Source of the DNA: Hyphomicrobiaceae bacterium
GTDB taxonomy: Bacteria > Pseudomonadota > Alphaproteobacteria > Rhizobiales > Xanthobacteraceae
Reading direction: 5' to 3'
Length of the DNA stretch: 64,000 bases
NCBI GenBank assembly: GCA_947472885.1
Contig: CANJBX010000013.1
Location: 1-64,000 of the forward strand
The position numbers and the translations under genes were made by a program. Shown here one piece after another: positions 51,479 to 59,833 of the stretch (position 1 is the first letter of the stretch; the number at the start of each line of letters is the position of its first letter). The notes under the pieces are model-generated. The model was not told where the DNA came from and did not search any database. It was given only the letters and a program-made list of their open reading frames with translations.

Positions 51479-52728
51479 CCCATCAGGCGCGCGCGCCACT
51501 GCATGAGCTTTCGCCGGAACGCCGCCGTATGATCTTCGGTGAAGCGAGCGAACAGATAGGCGACGATCAGCGCCATCGCCGTCATCCCCACAAATCCCGC
51601 AATTCCCTTCACGTCCGGCTGCACCAGTTGGCCGGGCCACTGCAAAAGCCGCTCGTAGAGCGCGCCGATGAAAACGCAGACCGGCAGGTGGATGAGGTAG
51701 AGGGAATAGGAAAATCCCGCCCCACGCTGCACGCCGGGAATTCCAGCACTGATTTTCATCAACGGCGGCGACGCGATGGCGGCAGCGATGCCGAGCGCGA
51801 CGATCCAGTCGGTAACGCCCTGCGGCAGGATGGCGAGGCGCGAGACAATTATCGCGCCGCCGCAGCACGCGAGGCCAATAAGGCCGATCGAAATCCCGAT
51901 CTTCTTCTTCTTAAACATTTTTGCCGCAAACGCGCCCAGCAGCCACATCAGGAACCACGTCAGCCAGTCGGCGTTCCACCATGTCAGCGCGATCAGGATT
52001 ACGGCGACGATAAAAAGGTCAGCGCCCTTGCGCCGCATCGGCATCAGCAGGAGCGAAAAGACCGCCGGCGCGATCAGATAGAACGCCCATTCGTAGCCGA
52101 GTGACCAGACCGGTGGATTGACGCCCCAGGGCGTGCACAGGATGCCTTGCAGCGCGGCGAGGTGGCACGGGATCTGGCTCCACATCCAGTCGTCATAAAG
52201 GTTCGACGGCGGCAGCGGCCGCAGCCCGTAAAACCGCGAGTCGATGAAATAGTGCTTGCCGAGGAAGTCGATCAGCAGCACCAGCGCCAGCGCCGGGATG
52301 TAAACGAGGTAGATGCGTGCGAAGCGATTGACGAAGTAGGTTCCGAAATCAAACCTCCCGGCAGACTGCATGCGCCACGCCGAACCGCCGACCAGAAAGC
52401 CGCTGACAATGAAGAACAGCACGACGCCTTCGTGCTGCAGGCCGGAGATGAGATAGAGGCCGCGGACAAATACGTTCGGATGTTCGACGCGCCCGATGCC
52501 CTCCAGCAACAATCCCCGCGAATGCCCGAACAACACCAGCAGCGCCGCCGCAAAGCGGATGAAATCCAGAAACGGCCAATGCTTTTCCGGCAGCGCGTTT
52601 GTTTTTATGGCGCTTGTTCCGGGCTGGGTCACGGCATCAGATTTCACGGCGGGAGTGCTTTCCATGGTCGCCGGTATTGGCCGCAGTAAATCGTCGCTGT
52701 TTATGGCCCAGGCAGCCAGCTTATCCAT
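51475..52728 (-). CDS. Acyltransferase 3 family membrane protein (OafA/YrhL-like)
   Basis: The 417-residue protein has about ten hydrophobic segments and the family features: FLDFIRFAAALLVLFGHSRG near residue 55 (catalytic His), a fixed Arg pair in VNRFARIYLVY, and a C-terminal membrane bundle. Such proteins O-acetylate or succinylate polysaccharides from acetyl-CoA at the inner membrane. The first 45 residues may be overlong; MESTPAV (start at 52665) is a plausible second choice. It is one of the few minus-strand genes here and converges on the GT4 gene. Confidence 0.85.
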   Translation of the reverse strand: MDKLAAWAINSDDLLRPIPATMESTPAVKSDAVTQPGTSAIKTNALPEKHWPFLDFIRFAAALLVLFGHSRGLLLEGIGRVEHPNVFVRGLYLISGLQHEGVVLFFIVSGFLVGGSAWRMQSAGRFDFGTYFVNRFARIYLVYIPALALVLLIDFLGKHYFIDSRFYGLRPLPPSNLYDDWMWSQIPCHLAALQGILCTPWGVNPPVWSLGYEWAFYLIAPAVFSLLLMPMRRKGADLFIVAVILIALTWWNADWLTWFLMWLLGAFAAKMFKKKKIGISIGLIGLACCGGAIIVSRLAILPQGVTDWIVALGIAAAIASPPLMKISAGIPGVQRGAGFSYSLYLIHLPVCVFIGALYERLLQWPGQLVQPDVKGIAGFVGMTAMALIVAYLFARFTEDHTAAFRRKLMQWRARLMG

Positions 52729-52846
52729 AGCGGTATTTCGGGGCTACCTGATCAATTCGCGAATTGTATTCACCCGCAAAGCCACTTAATTTGACCCAGA
52801 TTTTGGCGGGAAATGAAGCCAAGGAATCGAGCCGGGGAAGCAAGCA

Positions 52847-53596
52847 ATGTCTGTCAGTCTGGAAGACCTCAAGGTCAAGCTCTTCACCGACAGCGCCGAC
52901 AAGTCGCAGTTGCTCGACATGGCAAAGCTGTCCTGGATCGCGGGCTTCACGACCAATCCCTCGCTTTTGAGGAAAGCCGGCGTGAAGGATTATGAATCCT
53001 ACGCCCGCGAAATGGTCGCGGCGGTCCCGGACCGGCACATCTCGTTCGAAGTCATCTCCGACGACATTCCTGAAATGGTGGCGCAGGCGCGCCTGATCGC
53101 AAGCTGGGGCAAGAATGTCTACGCCAAATTGCCGGTGACGACCTCGAAGGGCGAGGGGCTTTACGACGCCGTGCGCACGCTGTCGCGCGAAGGCGTGAAG
53201 GTCAACATGACCGCGATCTTTACCAGCGAGCAGGTGCAGCGTGCGGTGGAAGCGCTCGCGGGCGGTGCGCCGGCCTGCGTGTCGGTGTTCGCGGGAAGGC
53301 TCGCGGATCTCGGCATCGATTATCGCCCCATCACGAAGGATGCGATTGCGCGTGCGCGCAAGACCCCGAACATCGAGATCATCTGGGCCTCGACGCGTGA
53401 AGTCTTTAATGTGATCGAAGCCGACGAAATGGGCTGCCACATCATCACGGCGCCGGCGGATATTCTCAAGAAGTTGCCCGCGCTCGGCAGCAAGACCGGC
53501 GCTGAGTTGTCGCTTGGCGCGGTCCAGGCGTTCTGCGACGACACGCTGGCTGCGGGATTAACACTTAAGGCCCCGGTACCGCGCGCCGCCGAATAA
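52847..53596 (+). CDS. Transaldolase family protein
   Basis: The 249-residue protein has the small transaldolase/F6P-aldolase plan: KLFTDSADK at the start, TTNPSLLRKAG, VYAKLPVT with the Schiff-base lysine, VNMTAIFTSEQV and SVFAGRLADLG. It interconverts C3, C4, C6 and C7 sugar phosphates and could supply sedoheptulose 7-phosphate to the heptose and cyclase enzymes upstream, or be a housekeeping enzyme. The length suits the shorter TalC-type family, and a monomer of full TalB type is excluded. Confidence 0.8.
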   Translation: MSVSLEDLKVKLFTDSADKSQLLDMAKLSWIAGFTTNPSLLRKAGVKDYESYAREMVAAVPDRHISFEVISDDIPEMVAQARLIASWGKNVYAKLPVTTSKGEGLYDAVRTLSREGVKVNMTAIFTSEQVQRAVEALAGGAPACVSVFAGRLADLGIDYRPITKDAIARARKTPNIEIIWASTREVFNVIEADEMGCHIITAPADILKKLPALGSKTGAELSLGAVQAFCDDTLAAGLTLKAPVPRAAE

Positions 53597-53670
53597 CGGC
53601 ATTGGATTCGTTTTAGCTGTATTTTCGCGCATTCGTCGCCCGAATGGCGGTGGAAATGCGCTGTAATGCT

Positions 53671-53698
53671 TTGACAGAAAACGTGTTTACGCTCTAGT
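53671..53698 (+). promoter_or_regulatory. Candidate promoter before the gnnA-like gene
   Basis: A perfect -35 TTGACA lies at 53671-53676, followed after 16 bases by TCTAGT (53693-53698), a fair -10. It is in the 210-base gap between the transaldolase and the gnnA-like gene and about 110 bases before the latter's ATG. This makes the gnn pair likely to be transcribed apart from the large operon. Confidence 0.4.
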
Positions 53699-53806
53699 CA
53701 TCGCAACAGTCGCCATGCCCGGCGGGCTATGTTACTTCAGGTCCAGCCGGGGCATCGGGGCGATTTGGGCAGCGCGTGATTCCGCGCAGCGTGGGCTAAT
53801 AAAAGC

Positions 53807-54805
53807 ATGGTTAAAGCGACGGATAACAAGCAAGAAAAGACGCTGCGCGTTGGCGTCGTCGGCGTTGGCGTGATGGGTTCCAATCACGCGCGCGTCTTTG
53901 CCGAACTCCCCGGCGTTCATCTCGTCGGCGTTGTCGAGCCGGATCAGGCGCAGGCGGATTTCGTCGGCCGCGCGCTGGGTTGCGCCACGGTAAAGACTGT
54001 TTCGGAATTGCTCGATCTTGGCGTCGATGCGGTATCCATCGCGGCGCCGACCCATCTGCATCGCGACATTTCGCTCGAATGTATCAGCCGCGGCGCGCAT
54101 GTGCTGGTTGAGAAGCCGGTCGCGACGACAGTCGAAGAGGGCCGCGATATCATCGCTGCCGCGCGCCACGCTGGCGTCACGCTCATGGTCGGTCACGTCG
54201 AACGCTTCAATCCGGCGGTCCAGGCGATCCGGGAAGCGATCAAGGGCGAGGACATTCTTTCCATTTCGATCACTCGCGTCGGTCCGTTTCCGCCGCGCAT
54301 GTCGAATGTCGGCGTTGTCATCGATCTCGCGGTTCACGATATCGATCTCATTAGCTGGTTCACCGGTTCGCCGATCATCGAAGTGCAGCCGCAGCTTTCC
54401 AGCACGCGCGCCGAGCGCGAGGACATTGCGCTCCTGCAGTTCCGCACCGCTTCCGGCGTGCTGGCGCAAATCAACACCAACTGGCTGACGCCGTTCAAGG
54501 CGCGTACCGTTCACGTCGCCACCAAGCGCAAGTATGTCATCGGTGATCTGCTGACGCGGCAGGTCACGGAATGCTTCGGCTTCCAGCCGGATGGCAGTTA
54601 CTCGATGCGTCACCTTTCGGTCGGTCATTCGGAGCCGCTGCGCTCCGAACTTGCGGCCTTCATCAAGGCGATCCGCACCGGCGAAGAGCCGGCGGTGACC
54701 GGCGAGGCCGGCGTCGCGAGCCTCGAGATCGCCATTCGCTGCCTTGGCGAAAATGCCGAACAAGTCGCAGCGCCGCGTAAATCCACACGCCGCATTGTCG
54801 GCTGA
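53807..54805 (+). CDS. gnnA: UDP-GlcNAc 3-dehydrogenase-like Gfo/Idh protein (GnnA/WlbA type)
   Basis: The 332-residue protein has RVGVVGVGVMGSNHARVF for NAD binding, VEKPVATTVEEG with the EKP motif, VGHVERFNPAVQAI and DLAVHDIDLISWFTG. GnnA oxidises the 3-hydroxyl of UDP-GlcNAc so GnnB can aminate it; WlbA/WbpB do the same on UDP-GlcNAcA. With a DegT transaminase gene 37 bases downstream and no UDP-GlcNAc 6-dehydrogenase in view, the GnnA role (2,3-diaminoglucose for lipid A) is preferred. No LpxA or LpxC gene is present to prove the link. Confidence 0.68.
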   Translation: MVKATDNKQEKTLRVGVVGVGVMGSNHARVFAELPGVHLVGVVEPDQAQADFVGRALGCATVKTVSELLDLGVDAVSIAAPTHLHRDISLECISRGAHVLVEKPVATTVEEGRDIIAAARHAGVTLMVGHVERFNPAVQAIREAIKGEDILSISITRVGPFPPRMSNVGVVIDLAVHDIDLISWFTGSPIIEVQPQLSSTRAEREDIALLQFRTASGVLAQINTNWLTPFKARTVHVATKRKYVIGDLLTRQVTECFGFQPDGSYSMRHLSVGHSEPLRSELAAFIKAIRTGEEPAVTGEAGVASLEIAIRCLGENAEQVAAPRKSTRRIVG

Positions 54806-54842
54806 CGCGCGCTTGGCGCACGCTGATCTAGCTGGAGTTCAA

Positions 54843-56000
54843 ATGAACGAACACGCCCGAGTCGATTCCACGCCGATTCCGTTTGTCGATCTTGCCGCGC
54901 AACGCCGCCGGCTGGGCACCAGGATTGACGAGGCGATTGCGCGGGTGACGACCCACTGCCAGTTCGTCATGGGGCCGGAAGTGACGGCTTTCGAAAAGCA
55001 ACTCGCGGAATTCTGCGGCGCGCGCCATGCGATCTCCTGCGCGAGCGGCACCGATGCATTGTTGCTGGCCTTGATGGCGAAGGAAGTCGGACCGGGGGAT
55101 GCGGTGATCTGCCCGAGCTTCACGTTCTGCGCGACGGCAGAAGTGGTTGTTCTCCTCGGCGCAACGCCGATCTTCGCCGATGTCGAGGCCGAGACGTTCA
55201 ATCTCGATATCGCGAGCGTGGAAAAGGCAATTGCAGTAGCCAAGAAGCGCGGCCTCAAGGTGAGGGGCATCATCCCGGTCGATCTGTTCGGTCTGCCGGC
55301 GGATCACGACTCGGTCGCCGAAGTAGCCGAAGCTGAAAACCTCTTCGTGCTCGACGACGCCGCGCAGGGCTTCGGTGCGACCTACAAGAACCGCAAGCTG
55401 GGCGCGATTGGCGATTTCAGCGCGACGAGTTTCTTCCCGGCAAAACCGCTTGGCTGCTACGGCGACGGCGGCGCGATCTTCACCAACGACGATAATATGG
55501 CTGCGGTTATCAAGAGTTTGCGCGTTCACGGGCAGGGTGCCGACAAATACGACAACGTGCGCATCGGCATGACCGGCCGCCTCGACACCATGCAGGCGGC
55601 GATCCTGATCGAGAAGCTCAAGATTTTCCCGGACGAGATCGAGGCGCGCAACCGCGTCGCAAAGCGTTATGCCGAAGGCCTCAAGGATGTCGCGACCGTG
55701 CCGACAGTGCCTGATGGCTATACGTCTGTATGGGCGCAATATACGATCCGGCTGAAGCCCGGCGTGCGTGACGGCCTCGCGGTATCGCTGAAGGCTGCCG
55801 GCGTTCCGACCGCAATTTACTATCCAAAATCGCTGCACCAGCAGACCGCCTACAAGCACTTTCCGGTGGCGGAAGGCGGCTTGCCGGTTTCGGAGCGCCT
55901 GTCGGACGAAGTCATCAGCCTGCCGATGCACCCGTATCTTGAGGCCGCGGCACAGGACCGGGTTATCGCTGCCGTAAGACAAACCCTGGCTATTAAGTAA
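54843..56000 (+). CDS. gnnB: DegT-family 3-aminotransferase (GnnB/WlbC type)
   Basis: ATG 54843 begins a 385-residue protein with IPFVDLAAQRRRLGTRIDEAI, CASGTDALLLAL, DDAAQGFGATYK, and the PLP lysine in SFFPAKPLGCYGDGGA. The FPxKxLGxxGDGGA form marks enzymes that aminate 3-keto amino sugars (GnnB, WlbC/WbpE). The product would be UDP-GlcNAc3N in the GnnA/GnnB pathway. An upstream in-frame start at 54744 would overlap the gnnA gene and is unlikely. Confidence 0.72.
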   Translation: MNEHARVDSTPIPFVDLAAQRRRLGTRIDEAIARVTTHCQFVMGPEVTAFEKQLAEFCGARHAISCASGTDALLLALMAKEVGPGDAVICPSFTFCATAEVVVLLGATPIFADVEAETFNLDIASVEKAIAVAKKRGLKVRGIIPVDLFGLPADHDSVAEVAEAENLFVLDDAAQGFGATYKNRKLGAIGDFSATSFFPAKPLGCYGDGGAIFTNDDNMAAVIKSLRVHGQGADKYDNVRIGMTGRLDTMQAAILIEKLKIFPDEIEARNRVAKRYAEGLKDVATVPTVPDGYTSVWAQYTIRLKPGVRDGLAVSLKAAGVPTAIYYPKSLHQQTAYKHFPVAEGGLPVSERLSDEVISLPMHPYLEAAAQDRVIAAVRQTLAIK

Positions 56001-56480
56001 CCTGCGGTTGCGTCGATATCGCACATAGAAGCGTCGACTCCGATTCCTATACTGGCGTTGGATTCTTATTCCCTTACACGTGCTTCATACATCTTGGCGG
56101 CATCTCGGCTGGAAAGTTACGTGGAACGGGATTGTCGAATTCTGGGGATGGTGGCTGCGAGGCAAATTGAGTCACTTCAATATCGATTACAAATCACTCC
56201 GGAAGATTGTCGGAAACGATTTGGGCACCTTGCCGACGGACGATCCCGCAATGGCGCCTCTGCGTAAGGGGCGTTGGTAAGGTCGTTTCATCGGGTCAAT
56301 AGTTGGCAAGATTTGTTATTGATGGCCGGGCTTGTCCCGGCCATTGTAGTTTGTGGGGCCACAACGAAGAAATCCTAGTTGCATGGCACAAAGCGGGCGG
56401 GACCGGGTTCCGACGGGAGTTTCGTTTGAGGCTTTCAATCTGTGTCGCTGGGCTTTAGTTTGGAAAAAAGGGGCCCACAA
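56001..56480. other. Intergenic region with a REP-like palindrome
   Basis: This 480-base gap between gnnB and the methyltransferase gene has one short open frame (56080-56280, 66 residues, MLHTSWRHLGWKV and on) rich in Trp and without family resemblance that I can see; it may be a remnant or a genuine small protein. A perfect hairpin lies at 56322-56344. The G+C falls from here into the next gene. Confidence 0.4.
56322..56344. repeat. REP-like palindrome
   Basis: ATGGCCGGG and CCCGGCCAT form a perfect 9-bp stem around the loop CTTGT. Palindromes of this type (a GGCCGGG-loop-CCCGGCC core beginning ATGG/TGG) occur in many copies between genes in Bradyrhizobiaceae. Only this copy and a decayed relative at 57785-57822 are in the window, so the repeat status rests on general knowledge and not on copies seen here. 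Confidence 0.5.
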
Positions 56481-57464
56481 ATGAAACTTCCAAGTATCAA
56501 TAATCAAAGGGATTTCTTGCTGATCGACGTGGGTGCAGCAGATGGCTTTCAGGGGAAATGGGACGTGCTCGGGGCGCGACTGCGGGTCATTGGCTTTGAA
56601 CCAGATCTCCGGACGTACGATCTGCTCGATAAATCCGATCCTAGGGTGACTTATATCAATGCAGCTTTGGGAAAGGCTGGCGATAAGCGCACGCTATTTT
56701 TGACTGCAAAGGCGCAGTGTTCTTCGACCTTCCCTGCTAATACGGAGTTCTTGGAAAACTTCCCGGATCCCGAGCGGTACGAGCTGGTTGGACAGGAGCA
56801 ATTAAGGGTTGCCACGCTTGACGATGCGCTGCGGGCAAAGTTTTCTGAGATTCCCAGCGCAGATTTTGTAAAACTCGATGTACACGGAGTGGAGCCAGAC
56901 ATCATTGAAGGTGGGCTTCAAACGATTGCAAATGGTGTAATTGGATTTGAGATTGAAACTAGTTTTCAAGAATTATGGAAAGGGCAGGCGCTCTTTTCGG
57001 ACGTGAATGCGGTTCTGGTGAAGCTTGGATTTCAACTCTACGACATTAAGACTGTGTTCTGGCGGCGCAACAACAAAAGACTCGGCCAACTAAAAGGACA
57101 AATCATTTATGGCGATACCCTTTATTTCCGATCGCCTGAAGGCGTGCGTGATATCGTGGCCAAAATGGCAGATCGGGAACTCGCTAAATCCAAGGCTCTA
57201 AATTCCATTATTGCTTTCCTTATTTTCGGCTACAAAGATTCTGCCGAAGCTGTGTTAAATTATTGCGCCGATCATTTTACAGGAGCGGAGCGCGTCGAAA
57301 TTGAACGCTCAATGCAGATTTCACCTTTAGAACGATTTTTTGCAGATGCATTTGAGCGCGTCAAACTCCACTCGCTTGCTAATTGGCTTGCGGAGCTTAC
57401 AAACTGGCACAAGAGAAACTTTTTCACGATCAGCGGCAAGCTCGGGAATTACGACACGCATTAG
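56481..57464 (+). CDS. FkbM-family methyltransferase
   Basis: ATG 56481 has AAAAGGGGC about 6 bases upstream; an in-frame GTG at 56442 is the longer choice. The 327-residue protein has FLLIDVGAADGFQGKW, IGFEPDLRTYDLL, a strong acidic metal/SAM segment FVKLDVHGVEPDIIEGG, and IGFEIETSFQELW. FkbM proteins O-methylate sugars or other hydroxyl groups. The C-terminal 90 residues (about LNSIIAFLIFGY and after) extend beyond the usual domain. The DNA is clearly less GC-rich than gnnA/gnnB or murJ on either side, a sign of transfer. Confidence 0.78.
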   Translation: MKLPSINNQRDFLLIDVGAADGFQGKWDVLGARLRVIGFEPDLRTYDLLDKSDPRVTYINAALGKAGDKRTLFLTAKAQCSSTFPANTEFLENFPDPERYELVGQEQLRVATLDDALRAKFSEIPSADFVKLDVHGVEPDIIEGGLQTIANGVIGFEIETSFQELWKGQALFSDVNAVLVKLGFQLYDIKTVFWRRNNKRLGQLKGQIIYGDTLYFRSPEGVRDIVAKMADRELAKSKALNSIIAFLIFGYKDSAEAVLNYCADHFTGAERVEIERSMQISPLERFFADAFERVKLHSLANWLAELTNWHKRNFFTISGKLGNYDTH

Positions 57465-57852
57465 TTTTGGTCGATGCGGGTTCATTTGAGATTGCTGCTG
57501 AAATGTAGCATCTGTTGTACGCTGGTTCGATCTTGCCATCCGACAAGCTTGATCGATGCGTAAAGTTACGATTTTGAATAAGGGCTTTTCCGGTGAAGCC
57601 TGACCACGTGTTGCCCGGTAGGCACCGGAGACTTGTTCTGTCAAAAGCTGGGCAGAATTAGGGATCGAAATCAATGGATATTGTCCGCCCGAAGAGGTTC
57701 GGGCGCTTGCCCCTGCTTCGAAGGTTGTTCAAAGGCTGCACTTGTCCCGGTCGTTGATGTAATTTGGGCTATACCGAACAAAACCATGGATGCCCGGCTA
57801 AAGGCGGGGCAAACCGGATGACCAAGGTCCGCCACGATTCGGCTTTGAACCC
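57465..57852. other. Intergenic region before murJ
   Basis: About 390 bases with no gene I can support. A small frame at 57674 (MDIVRPKRFGRLP) is only 27 codons. A decayed palindrome GGATGCCCGGC...GGCGGGGCAAACCGGATGACC lies at 57788-57822, related in style to REP-like repeats of Bradyrhizobiaceae. A murJ promoter is expected here, but no convincing -35/-10 pair stands out. Confidence 0.4.
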
Positions 57853-59424
57853 ATGCTTTCTCGCATTCTGACCGTCGGCGGCCTGACGCTTCTCTCGCGC
57901 GCCACCGGCTTTGCGCGCGACATCATGCTGGCTGCCATACTGGGCGCAGGCCCGGTGGCCGATGCGTTCTTCGTCGCCTTGCGGTTGCCCAACCATTTTC
58001 GGGCCATCTTTGCCGAGGGGGCATTCAACGCTGCCTTCGTTCCGGCCTATGCGCGGGTTCGGGGCGCTGGCGGCGCCGACCCGGCCAAGCTGTTTTCCGA
58101 CCGCATCTTCACGCTACTGTTCAGCGTCGAACTCGTGTTGCTGGTGATCGCGGTTCTCTTCGCGCCGGCGGTGGTTGCGTTGCTGGCGCCGGGATTTGCC
58201 AGCGATCCGGCGCGCTTTGCGCTCGCCGGGGAACTCACCCGCATCACGTTTCCCTACCTGCTGCTGGTGTCGCTGGTGACGCTCTATGGCGGCATCCTCA
58301 ACACGCTGCATCGCTTTGCTTCCCCTGCCGCCGCCCCGATCCTTCTCAACCTCACTATGATGGTGACGCTGGCGCTCGCGGCATTTTTCCCGACCGCCGG
58401 ACACGCCGCGGCGTGGGGCGTATTGATCGCGGGTATTCTGGAAGTGCTGCTGGTTGGCGGCGATACGCTGCGGTTCGGCCTGCTGCCGCGGTTTTCAGCG
58501 TTCCAGCTCGACGATGACGTGAAGCGGTTTTTCAAGGCGCTGGGACCTGCAACGCTCGGATCGGCGGGCACGCAAGTCGCACTGTTCGCCGATACCATCA
58601 TTGCGAGTTTCCTGTCTGCCGGCGCGCTGTCCGCGTTGTATTACGCTGACCGGCTCAACCAGCTTCCGATCGGCGTCATCGGCATTGCGGTCGGCACTGT
58701 ACTGCTGCCGGAAATGGCGAGCCGGATTGCGAAGCGGGACGAGGCGGGCGCGCTGAATGCGCAGAATCGCGCCATCGAGTTCACGCTGCTGCTTTCTGTG
58801 CCGTGTCTTGTCGCATTCCTGCTGGTGCCGGACCTGATAATGCGCGCGTTGTTCGCGCGGGGCGCATTCACGGCGGCAGATGCGGCGAACGCAGGCGCGA
58901 CATTGGCCGCCTACGCCATCGGATTGCTGCCGTTCGTACTCCTGCGCAGCGTATCGTCGACGTTTCTGGCGCGCGGCGACACCGCGACGCCGGTGAAGGC
59001 GCTGTTCGCGTCGGTCGTCGTCAATGTGGCGTTGAAGATCCTGCTGATGAAGGACTATGCGCAGGTCGGGCTGGCGTTCGCGACATCCATCGGGGTCTGG
59101 ATCAATTTCCTGCTGCTGCTGTGGTTTGCGTATCGAAAAAAGTTGTTCGCGCTGGACAGCAGGCTGCAAACTTCAGGCCTGAAGCTATTCTTCGCCGGTT
59201 TAGCCCTTGTCGCGGGGCTGTTGCTTGGGGAGCGGCTGCTTAGCCCACTCTTCGCTACCTGGTTACGATTGGGCGATGTCGCTTTATTGGCCGCGTTGGG
59301 ATTCACAGGGGCCATAGTTTACTTCGGAACTATTGGCGCACTAATGGGCCGCCGGTGGTTTGCGGCCTTTGGTCAACGACCGACCTCCCAAAACGAGCCT
59401 CCGCCGTTAGATACATTTGAATAG
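57853..59424 (+). CDS. murJ: Lipid II flippase MurJ (MviN)
   Basis: The 523-residue membrane protein begins LSRILTVGGLTLLSRATGFARDIMLA and has about 14 transmembrane segments, PNHFRAIFAEGAFNAAFVP, YYADRLNQLPIGVIGIAVGTVLLP, and charged residues in the central cavity. MurJ flips lipid II for peptidoglycan synthesis, and this sequence is the MurJ form and not a polysaccharide Wzx. It may nonetheless be used by the adjacent glycan genes. No peptidoglycan genes adjoin it; a phage remnant starts 65 bases downstream on the opposite strand. Confidence 0.92.
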   Translation: MLSRILTVGGLTLLSRATGFARDIMLAAILGAGPVADAFFVALRLPNHFRAIFAEGAFNAAFVPAYARVRGAGGADPAKLFSDRIFTLLFSVELVLLVIAVLFAPAVVALLAPGFASDPARFALAGELTRITFPYLLLVSLVTLYGGILNTLHRFASPAAAPILLNLTMMVTLALAAFFPTAGHAAAWGVLIAGILEVLLVGGDTLRFGLLPRFSAFQLDDDVKRFFKALGPATLGSAGTQVALFADTIIASFLSAGALSALYYADRLNQLPIGVIGIAVGTVLLPEMASRIAKRDEAGALNAQNRAIEFTLLLSVPCLVAFLLVPDLIMRALFARGAFTAADAANAGATLAAYAIGLLPFVLLRSVSSTFLARGDTATPVKALFASVVVNVALKILLMKDYAQVGLAFATSIGVWINFLLLLWFAYRKKLFALDSRLQTSGLKLFFAGLALVAGLLLGERLLSPLFATWLRLGDVALLAALGFTGAIVYFGTIGALMGRRWFAAFGQRPTSQNEPPPLDTFE

Positions 59425-59489
59425 CTTGGCTTTTGCTAACGACGTGGAATTGGCCGGCCAGAGCCGCCATTTCCGATTTAGATTGAATG

Positions 59490-59750
59490 CTATTTTTTCC
59501 TTGGAGGCATGCGAAGCCGCACGCCCGGGCCGCCACCATTCTCTGGAATAAATTCGACGCCGGCATTTTCCAATGCGCTTTTGAGCGCTGAGACGGTTGA
59601 GCTGTGCGCGCCCAGAGGGCCTGGCTTGGCTTCCAGGCGCTTGATGGTTGGCAGCGAGATCAATGACGCCTCGGCCAGATCTCGTTGCTCCAGGCGCAGG
59701 AGCGCCCTGGCTGCTCGGATTAGTTCGCTTGTAAGACGATCTTCAGCCAT
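59490..59750 (-). CDS. XRE-family helix-turn-helix regulator
   Basis: The 86-residue protein has an HTH in RAARALLRLEQRDLAEASLISLPTIKRLE, as in small phage and plasmid repressors, and a basic C-terminus MPPRKK. It is divergent from the YqaJ gene, with the 15-bp palindrome AATACCTGAGGTATT in the gap between them, so it probably represses both itself and the recombination genes. It is likely the remnant regulator of a prophage module. Confidence 0.75.
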   Translation of the reverse strand: MAEDRLTSELIRAARALLRLEQRDLAEASLISLPTIKRLEAKPGPLGAHSSTVSALKSALENAGVEFIPENGGGPGVRLRMPPRKK

Positions 59751-59772
59751 ACGACCTACCCATTAAATAAAT

Positions 59773-59829
59773 AATACCTGAGGTATTGAATATGGCTTGA
59801 TGCCACCTATATGTGAGTCCTTAGGTATC
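59773..59829. promoter_or_regulatory. Operator-like palindromes between XRE regulator and YqaJ gene
   Basis: AATACCTGAGGTATT (59773-59787) is symmetric about its central G. A second, imperfect copy, CCTTAGGTAT, lies at 59820-59829 and matches the CCTGAGGTAT arm of the first in 9 of 10 bases. These sites lie between the repressor gene and the divergent exonuclease gene, the usual place for an XRE operator. Confidence 0.6.
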
Positions 59830-59833
59830 ACAT

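Noticed and set aside
54828-56024. Long minus-strand open frame of about 398 codons opposite the gnnB gene
   Set aside because: It mirrors the aminotransferase gene codon by codon, has Arg/His/Val-rich composition typical of antisense frames in high-GC DNA, and no family motif.
57853-59424. Reading of the MviN-family protein as a Wzx O-antigen flippase
   Set aside because: The N-terminal SRILTVGGLTLLSRATGFARD region and the conserved central motifs are MurJ-type, and its neighbours are not polymerase genes.
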